Origin: Isoetes taiwanensis
Lineage: Eukaryota; Streptophyta; Lycopodiopsida; Isoetales; Isoetaceae
Length of the DNA stretch: 64,000 bases
Direction of reading: 5' to 3'
Assembly: GCA_021234155.1 (NCBI GenBank)
Contig: JAJEKV010000011.1
Location: 21,530,677-21,594,676 of the forward strand
The notes beneath the pieces were generated by a model that had not been told where the DNA came from, made no database searches, and worked only from the letters and a program-made list of their open reading frames with translations. Shown one piece after another: positions 35,310 to 47,600 of this stretch. Within the stretch, counting starts at the first letter, position 1. Every line of letters begins with the position of its first letter. The translations under genes and the position numbers were made by a program.

Positions 35310-36370
35310 AACGATTAAGCCATTTTGCCGAATCAAAATCTTATTTATTTTTTAATATGTTTCTCCATATCAATGGATCCATTGTGTGCAATACTTAACT
35401 AATAGTTTTGGTTATTCTTTAAAAAGTCAATCAAGCAGTTGAGAATGATACAGGAGATTGCCTATCTGATTTGCTAATTTGATGTCAAGCACTTTTAATT
35501 CTTTATCACTACCATTGTACATGCACATAGCTGACCGAAGAATCAAAATAGGAATAAAGGAGACAATTTTTAGCATTTTATTCTTGATTTTGAAGCTTTA
35601 TGAAGAGTTGTTCTTTCTGCTAATTATCAGAAACCATAGAATATTGTTTGTTCTTGAGCCTTGAAGCTAAAATCCTCAAAAACTGCATATGTGATTTGCA
35701 TGTCCATCTTTAGACATAAAACTTAACTGAGGCTAAGTTTCAACTTTTACATTATGACATATTAAAAAAACTTTGACTTATTCAGATTTAACAGATAGCA
35801 CTACAAAAGTGCTATTATGAGATTATATGTTATTATAAGATTATATGTATTGTTTCACTCTTCTTAATTTTATTAGTTTTTATGAGTTTTGATTATATAA
35901 GTATCTTTAAATTAAAAGTACAAGAAATTTATCGCGCCGCCGCGAACATTTCTCTTTACTTGCTTGGTGTGAGTTCCAGGCATATTAGGACTGCTATAGT
36001 TGTATGTATCAATTTAAGAATACAAGTAGAGAACATTTGGGAGTTGAACCCGTATTATTACCGTGTGTTTCTGTGCTCGTATGAGATGGGTGCTATGATC
36101 GATGACCATGAGATTCCCACTATTAGACTGCTATGATTTGGATTTCTTTTATTTTTTGTCATTATTTTTAATCATTCGATGATAATCAGTGGGTTTTGGG
36201 CCTGGGTGGGGGTCGCCCATAACCAATGGCTTGACCACTAGACTTCCATCGCGATGGACATTCCCAATGGGGTTACTTAGCAGAAATGTAGTTCATAGTT
36301 GTCTATGTATGGAGTGCATATCTAGTTCAATGTGCCTGACTTTGCAACGGGGTTAGTTGGCAGCCCTGGT
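35310..36370. other. AT-rich sequence with second GC palindrome motif
   Basis: The only recognisable element is ACAAGAAATTTATCGCGCCG with CGCGAACATTTCTCTTT at about 35920-35960, a near copy of 16411-16465 with its loop shortened. The 84-codon frame 35882-36136 spans it and is not convincing. Confidence 0.45.
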
Positions 36371-36372
36371 TC

Positions 36373-36588
36373 CTAATTTTGTTTTTCCTTAAATTGGCTT
36401 TTGCTTTGAGCCTCCTTAAGTTGCAAAATCAAGTTCTTTATTTCGCTTGCTTCTTGAAGGCTCTTCATTCTTTCATTGAGTTGCAAAGGTGCTTCGCTTT
36501 GACAGCTGCTTTCGTCGTTTGTTCCTTTGTTTTGTTGCAAAGGTGCTTCGCTTTGATAGCTGCTTTCGTTCTTTGTTCCTTTGTCCAA
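36373..36588 (-). CDS. Short coiled-coil ORF with internal 17-aa repeat
   Basis: A minus-strand frame of 71 residues with two copies of a KGT.(N/D)ESS.QSEAPLQ unit (about residues 3-37), then a Leu/Glu/Lys-rich helix MKSLQEASEIKNLILQLKEA. At the DNA level this is a 54-bp tandem repeat at about 36487-36595. Such tails occur at the ends of transposase-derived and Myb/SANT-like plant proteins, but no DNA-binding domain is present. Probably a gene fragment. Confidence 0.3.
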   Translation of the reverse strand: MDKGTKNESSYQSEAPLQQNKGTNDESSCQSEAPLQLNERMKSLQEASEIKNLILQLKEAQSKSQFKEKQN

Positions 36589-37282
36589 CGATCCTTTGTT
36601 TTGCTCTACTTCAACCTCTTTTGTTTTTGGAGTGCAAGAAGGGCAATTCCCATTGTGGATGCATAAGAAGCATGGAGGTCTATCTGAGCTCTTTAGTTAT
36701 CGTGGCTCATGTCTTTGAACTCCGAACATCTATCATGAACCCTTTTCATGTGATAAGTATAAAACGATAAGCTAAGGGTATTCTACTGCATTAAACAAAT
36801 GTTGCAAATTCACTCACTCCATGGATGAAATTGGTAAGATATACAAAACATGGTATTTTGGTAAGTAGGCCGCATATTAATTAATGAGGCTAAGAGGCTA
36901 ATGGTAAGTAGGTCAAAAATATATGGTTAAGACTATGCCACAACTTTTACTCCCATATTTCCAGCTATGGCGGATGAGGAATCGTCTGTTATGCCCAACC
37001 CCCTCGCTACGGTAACCATCTCTACCTAAAACATGGTCTACAATCACTCCATCTCCTCCGAACTCTTGCTGTTTGTACAGAGCTTCAGTTACATTACTGC
37101 AAAATCCAACCCACAAACCATTAGATCGATCAATATCTTGTTCAATCCGCTTAATCAATCGCCTGAATCAGAAAAAACTTGATTCAATCTGCAATTTAAG
37201 CAATAGGAAAAAAGGGAACAGCCCAGATGCAAATCCGCTCTTACTTTAGCTCGCCATATGTTAGCAGAGTTAATCCAGCCTG

Positions 37283-37392
37283 GATATTGGCCGTATGCTT
37301 CAAATAACAAATAGATAATGGGGATATTGGCCGTGGCCGAGTTTCGCCACAGATAATGTGGAATATTGGCCGTATGCTTCAAATAACAAATT
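37283..37392. repeat. Direct repeat, about 80-bp spacing
   Basis: ATATTGGCCGTATGCTTCAA followed by ATAACAAAT occurs at 37284 and 37364, with a partial third copy GGATATTGGCCGTGG at 37322. Confidence 0.8.
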
Positions 37393-37904
37393 TATGATCG
37401 TGCCGACGCGCCTTCTCGCACAAACGTGCCCATGTCCTCGAGCTATCCCGGAGGTATGGTTTCTTATCTACACATTTTTCGTCTATTCTAAGTCAAAGAG
37501 CTCCAAAACTTTCAACTGTTTCTTTGGCAGTGGTAAAGGCAAAGGAAAATCGAGCAACAGTAGGCATTGCTCAAAAAAAAAAGCCAAAACTTCAGGGCAG
37601 ATGGAGTTGCACGGCAGCCAAGGCAGAGCAGGGATTTCGATTCTTCTCTGCTAAATATTTTCATTCTTCATGCATTAGCTAAGTAGAACATTCCAAGGCC
37701 TACCGGATTTTTCCATCCAAAATGAGGGCGGAATGAGGGCAGAGCTCAGATCAGAACCCAATCTAAAGCAATCATTCAAAATGAGTTCAGAAAGCCTTAC
37801 CTGAAAGTGAAGCCCGAACAACGCCAAAACTGCACAAAACCCCACAGTAGATTAGCTCGTCTTATATAGACGGGGCAACACCGAACAATGGGTCTAAAAT
37901 GCCC

Positions 37905-38080
37905 ATCTGTCAAACAATGATGAGCACAGGCGATGAAAGCATCGGATCTAGACATCTTGCATAAGGAGATAAGACGACCAAACAACGATGAGCAGATGGC
38001 GACGAGCAGATGGCGACGAAAGCATCGGATTCAGACATGTTGCTGAAGGGGATAAGATCACCGGCTGATTCAAACATCTG
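37905..38080. repeat. Degenerate tandem repeat, GATGAGCA/GCATCGGAT units
   Basis: Units with CAAACAATGATGAGCA, GCGACGAAAGCATCGGAT and AGACATCTTG or AGACATGTTG words recur two to three times with about 70-bp spacing. The minus-strand frames 37797-38095 across them repeat the word SDAF and are not credible proteins. Confidence 0.65.
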
Positions 38081-39550
38081 GCTGAAGCAGATCACATGAA
38101 TCTGACGGTGAAGCCTGCATCTTATCTATCTGACGGTCGAGATGAATGCCTCGACGTCGAAGGTATAAGCATTATATATGTTAAGATAATGGTTATCAAA
38201 GCATAAAATTGCTTTCTAAACTAATTTTCACTTAAAAAATTAGATACTGTGAATATAAAACTTTAATTTTCAGTCATCTAGAAAACTTTAAAATTTGACA
38301 ATTGAGATAGTTTATGAATGAGACTTGATGGTTTGATAAGCAATTGACTTAAAACTATTATAAGGATTGTGATGCAAAAAGCGACGTCCAAATCTTGTTT
38401 TGAAGTCATTTGGAGCATATTTGGCATGATAATGACTATTATGTTATTCAAAATTAAGGGAATGCACAATTATGGACCTATTTGGCTAATATCTAAGACC
38501 CGTAGATTTCATGTTCTCAAGGTTATTATTATTTTTATTATTGCTTGCAAATTGTTTGAACAAAGCACCAATGAATGTGATTAGTGGAGATTGAAGACCA
38601 GGACCGCATAGGTGTCAGAATCTTAGAAACCAAGGAAGTTCCCCTAAATTTTGATGCTTACCTTTTGTGCCACGTGTATGGCAAAGATTAAATAATTTTT
38701 AATGGTTCAGATTTGGATGAAAATGTAAAAAAAAAATGGACGTGAATGGAAAACATCTTTTTGTGCCTATTCGTGACTGCTTCCTGCTTTTGGCCTGAGC
38801 ATCCTTGATACAGATTCAGTCCATCAATGCTGTGCATGATGTTTTCTTTTGTTTATAGATTAGATGATGATAATAGTTGTGAGCGTGGATAATTCTTATT
38901 TGTGTGTGTGGTGATGAAATTCCATTAAAACAAATCATGTTTGTGTGTTTAGAAGCCAGTTTGTAACAAGACTTCTTAGACCCTCTAGAATATATACAAA
39001 TATGCCAAATCTCGTTGGACATTTCAAGACTCCTCCAAATGTGTTTCCTTTCCTGAACTTAATCATATAGTAGTTTCTCATTCCAACCATTTTGCTAGTT
39101 CATCTTATTATCATAACTTGCTCTTGGGTGTATATCCTAATTGAATATCATGTCCATTAATATACCACACAATGGAGGAGATGCTCTTGGGATGGTGTTT
39201 GCCACCTTTGCGTAGGACTTCGAATATTTAGTTGCTCTCTTTGGTCTTTGACCAATTACATAGGCAAGTCATCTCCACTTAGCTCCACTCTAGTGGTTTT
39301 TTATTTAGCTTTAATCCTCTATCCTTGCACTTTTCAATCTAACCACATTTTCACATTTCGAAATGGTTACAATGCGTCCCTAGCTGCACATGGTCTGACA
39401 TAATATTGGTCTCATACACCCAAGCAGTTTCCCACAGATGTTAATCTTGTTGTGACTCATCAGCACACAAACTTTATATCTAGTAGACTATGGTTTCCGA
39501 TATACCCATACAATATCCATATATCAACACTACACAAAAATCAGCATAAT
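38081..39550. other. AT-rich sequence, no supported gene
   Basis: Open frames at 38278-38584 overlap on both strands and have biased composition. No repeats or RNA genes were recognised. Confidence 0.4.
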
Positions 39551-39557
39551 TACTTAC

Positions 39558-40026
39558 ACTTGGATACTCTTTATAGAAATGTAGTGCCCCAACGGTAAAT
39601 GTTAGCCCCAGTATGCATGCCTGCAAATGGAGACAACCATTTTACATCAAGAACAAGATGTATAGTAACGATAGAAATGTCAGCCTCATGATTCTATAGC
39701 AGTGAAAATCAATCTTTTCATCGACAATATATAGAAGAATATATTTACATCATAATATAATACGTTTTTGACAGTCAGGTGATGTGAATCATTCTTTGCT
39801 AATCAAGGTAAAAATAAGCTATCTAAATCTTATCCTACCGTTGGTCCTGACAAGTTAGTCAAACCTAGATTAAAAATAAAAGATAGAACTCATGTGGTTT
39901 GCAAATTTGGCCATATAATTGATATACCTTAGTAAGATGTGCAACATGAATGAAAACAGTCTGAGTAGTTGGCTTGGGCAAATCAGAGACTACTATATGG
40001 AGTGCTCTTACATCCTCCTCGAGGGC
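39558..40026 (-). CDS. Two coherent exons of an unidentified minus-strand gene
   Basis: Exon at 40026-39928 (99 bp, 33 codons): ALEEDVRALHIVVSDLPKPT then TQTVFIHVAHLTK, flanked by an acceptor AACTGTGAAG and a donor AAG|GTATAT. Exon at 39620-39558 (63 bp, 21 codons): ACILGLTFTVGALHFYKEYP then S, with acceptor CATTTGCAG and a consensus donor AGT|GTAAGT. Both are multiples of three and join in phase 0, which is unlikely by chance. The second exon contains a short hydrophobic stretch. I found no first or last exon and do not recognise the family. Confidence 0.4.
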
Positions 40027-40509
40027 CTTCACAGTTAAGAAGAATAAATCTATTAACTAGCTACACAAAGTGTCTTGAAGATCATCTGGAGAGTGTTCCA
40101 AAGGATTGCAATTTGCAGTGCATTTAAACATTTGACAACTTGTGTTATGTATACTCTGTAAACAACTACATACAAATCCTCCCTGTGCTCTATTACAGGA
40201 CAATGCGCCTAAACTATAGAGTATCAATCGTGGAGTAATAATCCAAAAAGTGGAAGCATGAATATGGTATATCCACATGACTACTACATTCAGGAATGAG
40301 AACTTGGAACAAATGCTCAGACTGTTTGGACCGCCGCTTAGCATCTCTGAGTATCAGTTTTTACTTAAAGGTGAGTAGCCTGGCTGTTTGAGTTTTAGTT
40401 CTAGATAAAATAACTGGTATTTAGTCTATCATGCCAGGATAGAAGCTCTAGTTCACAGGAGTCATTGAGCGATCTCATAAAAGATAGAGATAATGGGTAA
40501 GGAATTGAC

Positions 40510-40932
40510 TTGTCACCTTGTAATGTGTTCCGGCCTAACTCCAATGTGAACTATCAGATGGAAAGATTTCAAGAGGACCACGTTTTGGCTTGTCATTGTT
40601 GTTGGCCCCTTCTATTTCTGCACATAGCCTTATTGCAGTTTTTGAGATGGAGAACAAAAACTTCTATTCGAGGGGAGCTTTCTATACCAAGACTTCAGCT
40701 GTTTTTACTTATCCTCTCTCTTCCATGCTTATGCCAGACTTCTGCATTTGTCATTAGAGGTATGAAAGTTCGTGGTTTCCAACATCTTTTTCACTTGTCT
40801 AATGTTTTAGTTTGCCTTTTATTTCCCTTTGTAACTGGCATAATCATCGGTGTACTCCTCCTCGCAATTCCTACAGCTTTCTTGCTATCTCTCATTCTCT
40901 TCCTCTTTATCGTTGTTTTGGATCTGCCTTAG
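40510..40932 (+). CDS. Putative multi-pass membrane protein fragment, 140 aa
   Basis: Open frame with strongly hydrophobic segments at about residues 31-45, 63-78, 97-122 and 124-138 (LFLLILSLPCLCQTSAFVI; VTGIIIGVLLLAIPTAFLLS), ending LDLP and a stop. The composition is that of a genuine membrane protein rather than random AT-rich sequence. No family identified and no exon partners certain; the frame 42725-42958 could be a later exon (a WIYNTDGALWLWRMHEIGP stretch) but this is speculative. Confidence 0.35.
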   Translation: MSPCNVFRPNSNVNYQMERFQEDHVLACHCCWPLLFLHIALLQFLRWRTKTSIRGELSIPRLQLFLLILSLPCLCQTSAFVIRGMKVRGFQHLFHLSNVLVCLLFPFVTGIIIGVLLLAIPTAFLLSLILFLFIVVLDLP

Positions 40933-41276
40933 AACCTTTTGTTAGCTGACCTTATAGAAATAACATTGATTTCCAATATCTCAAAGCAATGCAGCAGTGG
41001 CAAACACTACTCCTGAGCTTGTGGTGTTTCTTAACCGTGAAGCATAACTCCCACCGAGGACCTAATCCTAAATCCAGTACTCGCAGAAGCCAATGAGAAT
41101 AGAAGTAGACAAATCTATGCTTGTGGCTGTCATCATTTGCTTAGAAAATCTGATCTGCCATTCACCAGAACTATAGAATACGTGAACCATTACCCAAATG
41201 AAGGAAAGGGCGAAAGAAGATGGAAGCCGACATGGCAATAGAAGAACACAATGTTTTCATCAGATTATTGGTAGCT

Positions 41277-41727
41277 TTCTATTTTGGCAATTAATATTTA
41301 ATAAACAAGACACTGATGCGTCGGAGGGTTGTCATTTTCTATTTTTGACAGTTAATATTTAATAAACAAGACACTGACGCATCATAGGGTTGTCGTCTTT
41401 GTCTACTGAGAAGTTCTAGTTGCTTGTGATGATTTGGGACATGTATTGCGTAACTGTGTACAACGGTGTCTAGAGTTGTTGTTTGGTGGAGCATCAAGTA
41501 GGCTTGTCGATCTTAAAGTCTGCATTTGTCAAAATTAACAGCATGCAATACTTGTGGAGTGAGAGTGAGTGAGGGTTTTAAATCATTATTGATTCTTTTG
41601 TCTGGCCAATCAGCTCATCGATCTTAAAGTCTGCATTTGTCAAACTTAACAACGTGCAATACTTGTAGACTAAGGGAGAGTGAGGGTTTCAAATCATTAT
41701 TGATTTTTTGCTTGGCCCATTTTATCC
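41277..41727. repeat. Two adjacent tandem duplications (60-bp and 111-bp periods)
   Basis: The 41277-41336 and 41337-41396 units share GTTAATATTTAATAAACAAG or its GCAATTAA variant plus ACACTGA. The 41507-41617 and 41618-41727 units share TCGATCTTAAAGTCTGCATT, TTGTCAAA and TCAAATCATTATTGATT. Confidence 0.85.
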
Positions 41728-41801
41728 ACTGTGGTCGGTGGTTAAATAAGCATGCGTCAATATGAGGAGATTAGGCACATTGCTATCAAACATCAAGTTG
41801 T

Positions 41802-42372
41802 TTTTTTTTTTTTTTTGAAGAACGACAATTTATTATCAAGGAAAATCAAGATACATACAAGAGACCTCTGACATGGGACTCAAAACCTAGAGGACGAAAT
41901 AGTCCACTAAGCAAAACCACCCAAACACAGAGTATAATCATAATCCTTGTGCCACCTTGAGGCGTTTAATGGCCTCATCACAGTCATCATGTTCTACGTC
42001 ATCGAGATGATCATCAACGGACATCAAATTCTCATGCCATTGAATAGTGCGAGGCAGGATAGCCTCATGAGATGATATCACAGACTTCTTCCTCGTTGCC
42101 TTCTTCCAATTGACCTGTTGCCATGACTCTTTAGCGCATTGAAGATTAGGACCATCAGTCATAACAACCTCAGAAGCATGAGAGGCAGAAGCAGCAACGT
42201 GGAGAGTAGTAGGAACTATAATTGCAGCTGATGGTGCTAAGGATGACACCATCGAAATCAGATCTAGAGCATCTTCCACAAATTGAGGAATGCAAAGCAA
42301 CCGGCAAAGGTTGATCATGTATAGATGAAGAAATAACAATGGGAGCTTGAACTTGGGAAGAATGTTGAACAA
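41802..42372 (-). mobile_element. Polyadenylated retroposon, minus strand
   Basis: A T-run at about 41802-41817 is the poly(A) tail read on the minus strand, preceded there by sequence typical of a plant LINE or processed-transcript 3' end (GATTTTCCTTGATAATAAAT). Upstream, an open frame of 144 codons (42372-41938) ends about 120 bases before the tail. It reads VNWKKATRKKSVISS and SVDDHLDDVEHDDCDEAIKR. It has no domain I know; it could be LINE ORF1-like or a retrocopy of a host mRNA. Confidence 0.5.
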
Positions 42373-42424
42373 GCCGCTCCAAATTTGGGACTCAATAGTA
42401 TTTTATTTACCCTATTGTAAATGA

Positions 42425-43098
42425 TATGATGACTCTTTCTTCATGGCTGTTAGAGAGTTGGTTATATGTGGATATACTGCTACTACTTGATGGCATTTTT
42501 AGAGGAAGTTAATGTGGTAAGTTAATTCTTCACTGGAAGCATATCAGATGATTTAATTCTGTTGTGTTTTCTGAATCCTTTGTTTTATGCTAATTTTTGG
42601 ATAGTGCGACCACATGCACATCTATGTAAGCCATTTTCATTTTGTAAATCCTTTGCTTTATGCAGATTAACCTTGGGTTTTAAGGTGTCTATCATTACCA
42701 CATGTAATTCTACAATAGGGGGTTATGATTCTACCATTCGGTAGCTATATCCAAAGATCACCTTCACCGCCTCAGGCTCCACGGGTTCTTCCATGGATCT
42801 ACAACACTGATGGGGCATTGTGGCTTTGGAGGATGCATGAGATAGGACCTTGTCACAATGGTAAGAGTCTTGCATTTTATTTCTTATTGGGATCATCTTT
42901 CGCTAAACGTTATCTAACGAAAGCCAAGTTCTGTATAGATCTATTATTTTCATCTTGAAGGAACCTCTAGCTCTGTAAGGCCCAATGCAGGAGTTTGGAG
43001 GCACATTTATTGGACAAGTTTATGTGGCATACCCCTTTCCGTGGATGTTAAAATATACTTCCTTCCTTCCTTCCTTTAAAAAGTAAAATCTCAGCTTT
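42425..43098. other. Left flank of the LTR element, no certain gene
   Basis: Contains frames 42562-42744 and 42725-42958 of uncertain meaning, a possible donor ATG|GTAAGA at 42860, and a CCTT repeat of four units at about 43061-43076, just before the LTR element. Confidence 0.35.
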
Positions 43099-43103
43099 AT
43101 TTG
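43099..43103. repeat. Target-site duplication, left (ATTTG)
   Basis: ATTTG directly precedes the 5' LTR and is repeated directly after the 3' LTR at 50145-50149. The 5-bp length is what LTR-retrotransposon integrases produce. Confidence 0.9.
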
Positions 43104-44640
43104 TGTGACGTTCCACGTATTTATATGGTATACGTATAAATATACTGACACGTCACGTAGTAGGGATACGCCACCATGGGGTATGTTAACCTAGGGGGTT
43201 GACCTAAAAGGGATTATTTTAGCTATGCTAAATTAATAGAACCTAATTAAGTGTATTTTTGTCTTAATTAACCTAATTAGCTTAATTAGTTAATTAATGA
43301 CATGCCACCTGGCCCAAATCGATTGGGCAAGGCAGGGTTTCCAATATAGGACACCCAAATTGGGGCTTTTGTGCCCCAATTCGAATTAGGAGCAGTTGGA
43401 GATGGAGGAGGAGAAGCAGCAGCCAGGCACCCTTCAGTTAGTCGAGATGGAGCATCCCAAGACCGATTTGACGGTTAGTCAGTAGGTTTCTTTGTTGATC
43501 TATAGCATAGCGCCTCTCTGTGGTGTGTTCTCTCTCTGTGTGTTTCTCTGTGGTTTACCTGCTAGGCTAACCCTTGTTTGATATGGTGAGTATTCTTATC
43601 TCTAGTTTCTGTATGTGCTTTGGTTGATGGTTTAGTAGTTCTTTGCCTAGTTAGCACTCCAGAGATCGGGGATTACGGGGGGGTAGAGACCTCTGAGCCC
43701 ATGTATTGTAGTATGCTCCTAGATAGAGCCCCTCAGATATCCCATTAGATGCGGCTCGGTGGTACAAGATCCCACCGAAGCATGGAATCTATGGCATCAT
43801 TGAAGCACCGCATAAGGGGCCGAGTGATGAAGTGTGGGGTGGGGTCTCACTCGAGCATAAAAGGCTACGGGGACTCCTTCAGCGAGCTAGGCCTAATAGC
43901 CGGACACGAGGGCCGGGTATGGGTCCGACACTCCCCGTACAAGGGTGTGATCATCCCGCACTTTGAAGATAAAGTTAGGGGAGTAGGCTCTGCACGGATG
44001 CGGGGTCGCCGATGCGGCACGATATCTAGCTCACCCATGGATTCACCGCGACTGGAAGGGACACTTCTCCCCTCCGCCCCTCATCGGACCGGGAGATGTA
44101 ACCCGTGAGTAGCCCCGAAGGGTGATTCCTTGGGATTGCGCTCGAAGGCCACAATGGCGCCATAGCTTGATTCAGCTCATCCGCAGTGTGCACAGAGGGG
44201 CGGATGGAGGGACAACCCTAGCCAATCGTTTCTATGCCAGCTAACGCCAGTTATACCTCCCTCGCTGATCTCTTGAGACCGAGCCGCCACCCATCCTCAC
44301 AGGAGTCTGAGCCGAGGTAGAACCTGGGGTTTGGGGTGTTTTCCTTAGGACTAGATGCATCTTCTTTGCCGTTAGTACTTGGATGGATGTGCCACCCTTC
44401 GTGGTGGTTATTTATGTATGATTTATGATGTATGCTAACATGTATTCACGCTTCCGCGACTTAGGAGTCCCATTGAAGGCGTGGGCCGAATGACACCTCC
44501 GTGTCCTTCACCCGGGCATCTTTCTATGGATGGTCCGAGTTAGACGGAGGGCCCTGCTCATGGTGAGCTGATTGCCATGGGAGGGGGAAGTCCCTGTATG
44601 TATACGTCCGGAGCGCCGTATATATTCAGGGAGCGTCACA
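43104..44640 (+). mobile_element. 5' LTR, 1537 bp
   Basis: Starts TGTGACGTTCCACG and ends GGGAGCGTCACA, giving inverted ends TGTGACG/CGTCACA. Contains an AT-rich block (TTAATTAACCTAATTAGC) at 43264-43300 and a possible promoter word CATAAAAGGC at about 43857. The 119-codon frame 43749-44108 is within the LTR and has no counterpart in the other two LTR copies. Confidence 0.9.
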
Positions 44641-44641
44641 G

Positions 44642-44658
44642 TGGTACCAGAGCCATGG
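44642..44658 (+). promoter_or_regulatory. Primer-binding site, initiator tRNA-Met type
   Basis: TGGTACCAGAGCCATGG, starting one base after the LTR. It matches the usual plant retrotransposon PBS complementary to the 3' end of tRNA-iMet (TGGTATCAGAGC) with one T-to-C difference. Confidence 0.85.
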
Positions 44659-47600
44659 TATTTGGTTGATCGAAATCATAGCACTGACCAAATCTCTAAC
44701 ACGTTAGTTCGGTAGTTGAGCGGGAGTTTAAGCTAGTTGGACTGCCTAACTTTTCGGTGGTTTAGTCTTGTGCTAGGTTGATGTAACAAATTGTTTGAGA
44801 TTTAGGAATTTTAGGGTGATTTTGGAGGGAAAAAGGTGTAGTTGGAGGACCCAGTTTTAGATGGGCTATAACTTTTAATAGGTAACTCGGATGAAGGCGA
44901 AAATGGCTCCAACGGCTCGTGCACATCGCAAATACCCTAGGGGCACGTTTCCCGAGGTCAAAATGGCGACCCCAAGGCTAGAATCCAAAAGGTGCGTTGC
45001 CTGCGGATTGGGTGTTTAGAATCGAAAATTAGGGACGTATTTTGCACTTAGCGCACCTATACGGTCCGCCGTATAAAATACGCTTTTTTTTTTTTTTTAA
45101 GTTCTCTCTTTATGTTCTATCCCTTTGTTATACATATTTAATGTTCTGTTTTATCCAGTTAGCAGTTCTTTTAAGCAAAAGGTACATCATGGGATTGAAC
45201 CCCTGACCTTCTGCACCCAAGCGAACACCTTCAACGATAAGCCAATTTCTTTCTTAAAGGGATATAACCCTTTTTCCAATATTTATAGTACATCTATTCC
45301 ATATTTAAATTACAGGCTTGCCTTTGGTAAACCCATGTTGTGGAGGCAACAACTCCACCGGAGCAAGCCCTCTCGTCACAACTCCGCCGGAGCAAGCTCT
45401 CTCGCCATAGCCGCTGGAGTAAGTAGTCTTCCCATAGCCACGGGAGTCGACCTCTCTCTGCCATAGCCGACCTCCGCCGACCGCTCCTGCACTATCGTTT
45501 TTCTTCCTCGCCAAGCGCCTTTCAATGCTTACATCGACATGGCCAAGTTCGATGTTAATCTCCGTAACGTGGCGAACGGACCCGCGATTCGAGGAAGGAG
45601 ACCGAATTCCTCATTTCCCCGCCGCGACAGAGGCTCGTCGTGGAACTTTGTAACCGTGGAACGCAACCAATATCTTATCCCCGCACACCTAGAATGCAAC
45701 CTTGTCCTTTTATTCTGCCCCCATTCATTACGATGAGGAAATGCTTCCTCTATGTATTCAATGGATATAATAACCCATCTCTTTACTATTCAATAGTAGC
45801 TTTGTCTTTTTAATGTAAACCATTCGAGTCTAAAAATTCTTCGTCCTTAATTTTAATTAAACTTGAGCCGCCACATGACTCTGCCTATTGTTATCTCAAC
45901 TTGCAGTACATCTTCACTCGTTTCAATTCTACACAAGGATATTCTACCATACTGGAATTCCGTTTAGTTGTTCTCTTACAATTATACTAATATATCAATC
46001 TAATAGAAACCAACCATTATTTTAGCATTAAGTTCCACAAATGAACTTACAAATTCCAAGGGATTATGTGAATATCCCAAAGGACAGTACCACCCAAATA
46101 CCTCTCAAGATAGGCCTCTTCTATTAAAAAGGATCTTGGTGAATTCAACTCACCATGTTGTCCTAAGACATGGAAGTCTTCTTCTCTAAGCCATGCACCA
46201 AATCTTTAAATAACCTTTTTAGTTCTTACTGCCTTTCAAGCCAGAAATCTATCTTTGCATGTTAGCAAAGACCATCCTTCATGTTAGGTAATAACCTTCC
46301 TATCCAGATCGCTAGATATCATCAATAAGGGTTCTTCATTCCTTTTTTTTAATATGTTTTATATGTTTATGATCGATTTTTAATATCCCGGCCCTTACGC
46401 CTGGCACAGCGTAGACAATTCACCCGTTGGTTGTGACCTTTATTCAGTAGAGTCACCAATCCATTTACTCCTTCACGTCTTCGTTAACCGTCTTGTGGCC
46501 TCTAAGCCGCTATTATATGGCCCTTATGTTGTCAACCCACCTATCATTGGGGGTTATGATTCAACATTGTCCAACGTCCTAGAAATGTTATATTTCTCTG
46601 TCATGATGCTATCACATTGTTGTGGCATTCCAAATGACTTGGCATCCTCATTTAAGCCATAGTCATGGCCTAAGAGCGACTGAGCTTTTGTAGGAATCGT
46701 AAGTTACCTGGAGTCATCAAGGTGCCTGCCTTGTATTTTGTGAGCCTTTCTACAATTACCTACGTTTAATATAACCCGGACTTGTATCAATGTTCGAGTC
46801 CTGTATATGTTAACTTGCACCCCCATGTAACCCATGGCGTCACCTCTGCCTGATCCAGGTATGGATCATGTGGGAAAGCTAGGCTTAGGTGTCTATGCAA
46901 GACACAATCGAACATTTGGCAGGTAACTGCTATTCGCTACTTATCCTGGAATTGTACTATTGTACTACTCAATCCCACTACCTTAAGCTTTATTCTATTG
47001 GCCGTTGACATTTATTTCAAGTGCCAACTACCACATCATACCCTAGCATGCAACGGATTGACGGTCCTTTGCACATTTCGAACGTATCTCCAGACCCTTC
47101 ATCAGTAACTTTAGGATACACTCGTCTTTCTCTCCTTGTGTCGCCACCTGGATTACCTCCCTAAGATGTTTATCGTATGTGTACGTGGTATGTACATAAT
47201 AAACATATCTCCACATCCCACAATGCTAGAGCTCTGCTCTAACTTAGCTAAAGTGGAAACTTGGTGGTTCCTTGAAACAAAACCTATTACCAACATAGAG
47301 TGGGCAGTGGCCAACTCTATGTTGGAAATCTATATGCTGCCTACATTTTTGATAGGATCCCCAGCTACTTCAACCATTCCTTTAGTGCCTTATAGTATTT
47401 CAGTCGTGTACATACACTGTGATACCACCCATGGGATTATGCCATAATTCCGAAGCTTTACTACCCCACATGAGGAGCTTTTCTAAAAGCTTCTTTCGCT
47501 AAGGATCCTTTGTGTTCCATACCACCCATGCTTAGTTACAATTAACCTATTTTTCTTAAGTTATCATGTGGACTTCATCTTTTGATCAGCTTCAAATGCT

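Noticed and set aside
43749-44108. 119-codon open frame on the plus strand
   Set aside because: It lies wholly inside the 5' LTR, and the corresponding sequence in the other two LTR copies is not open, so it is a chance frame.
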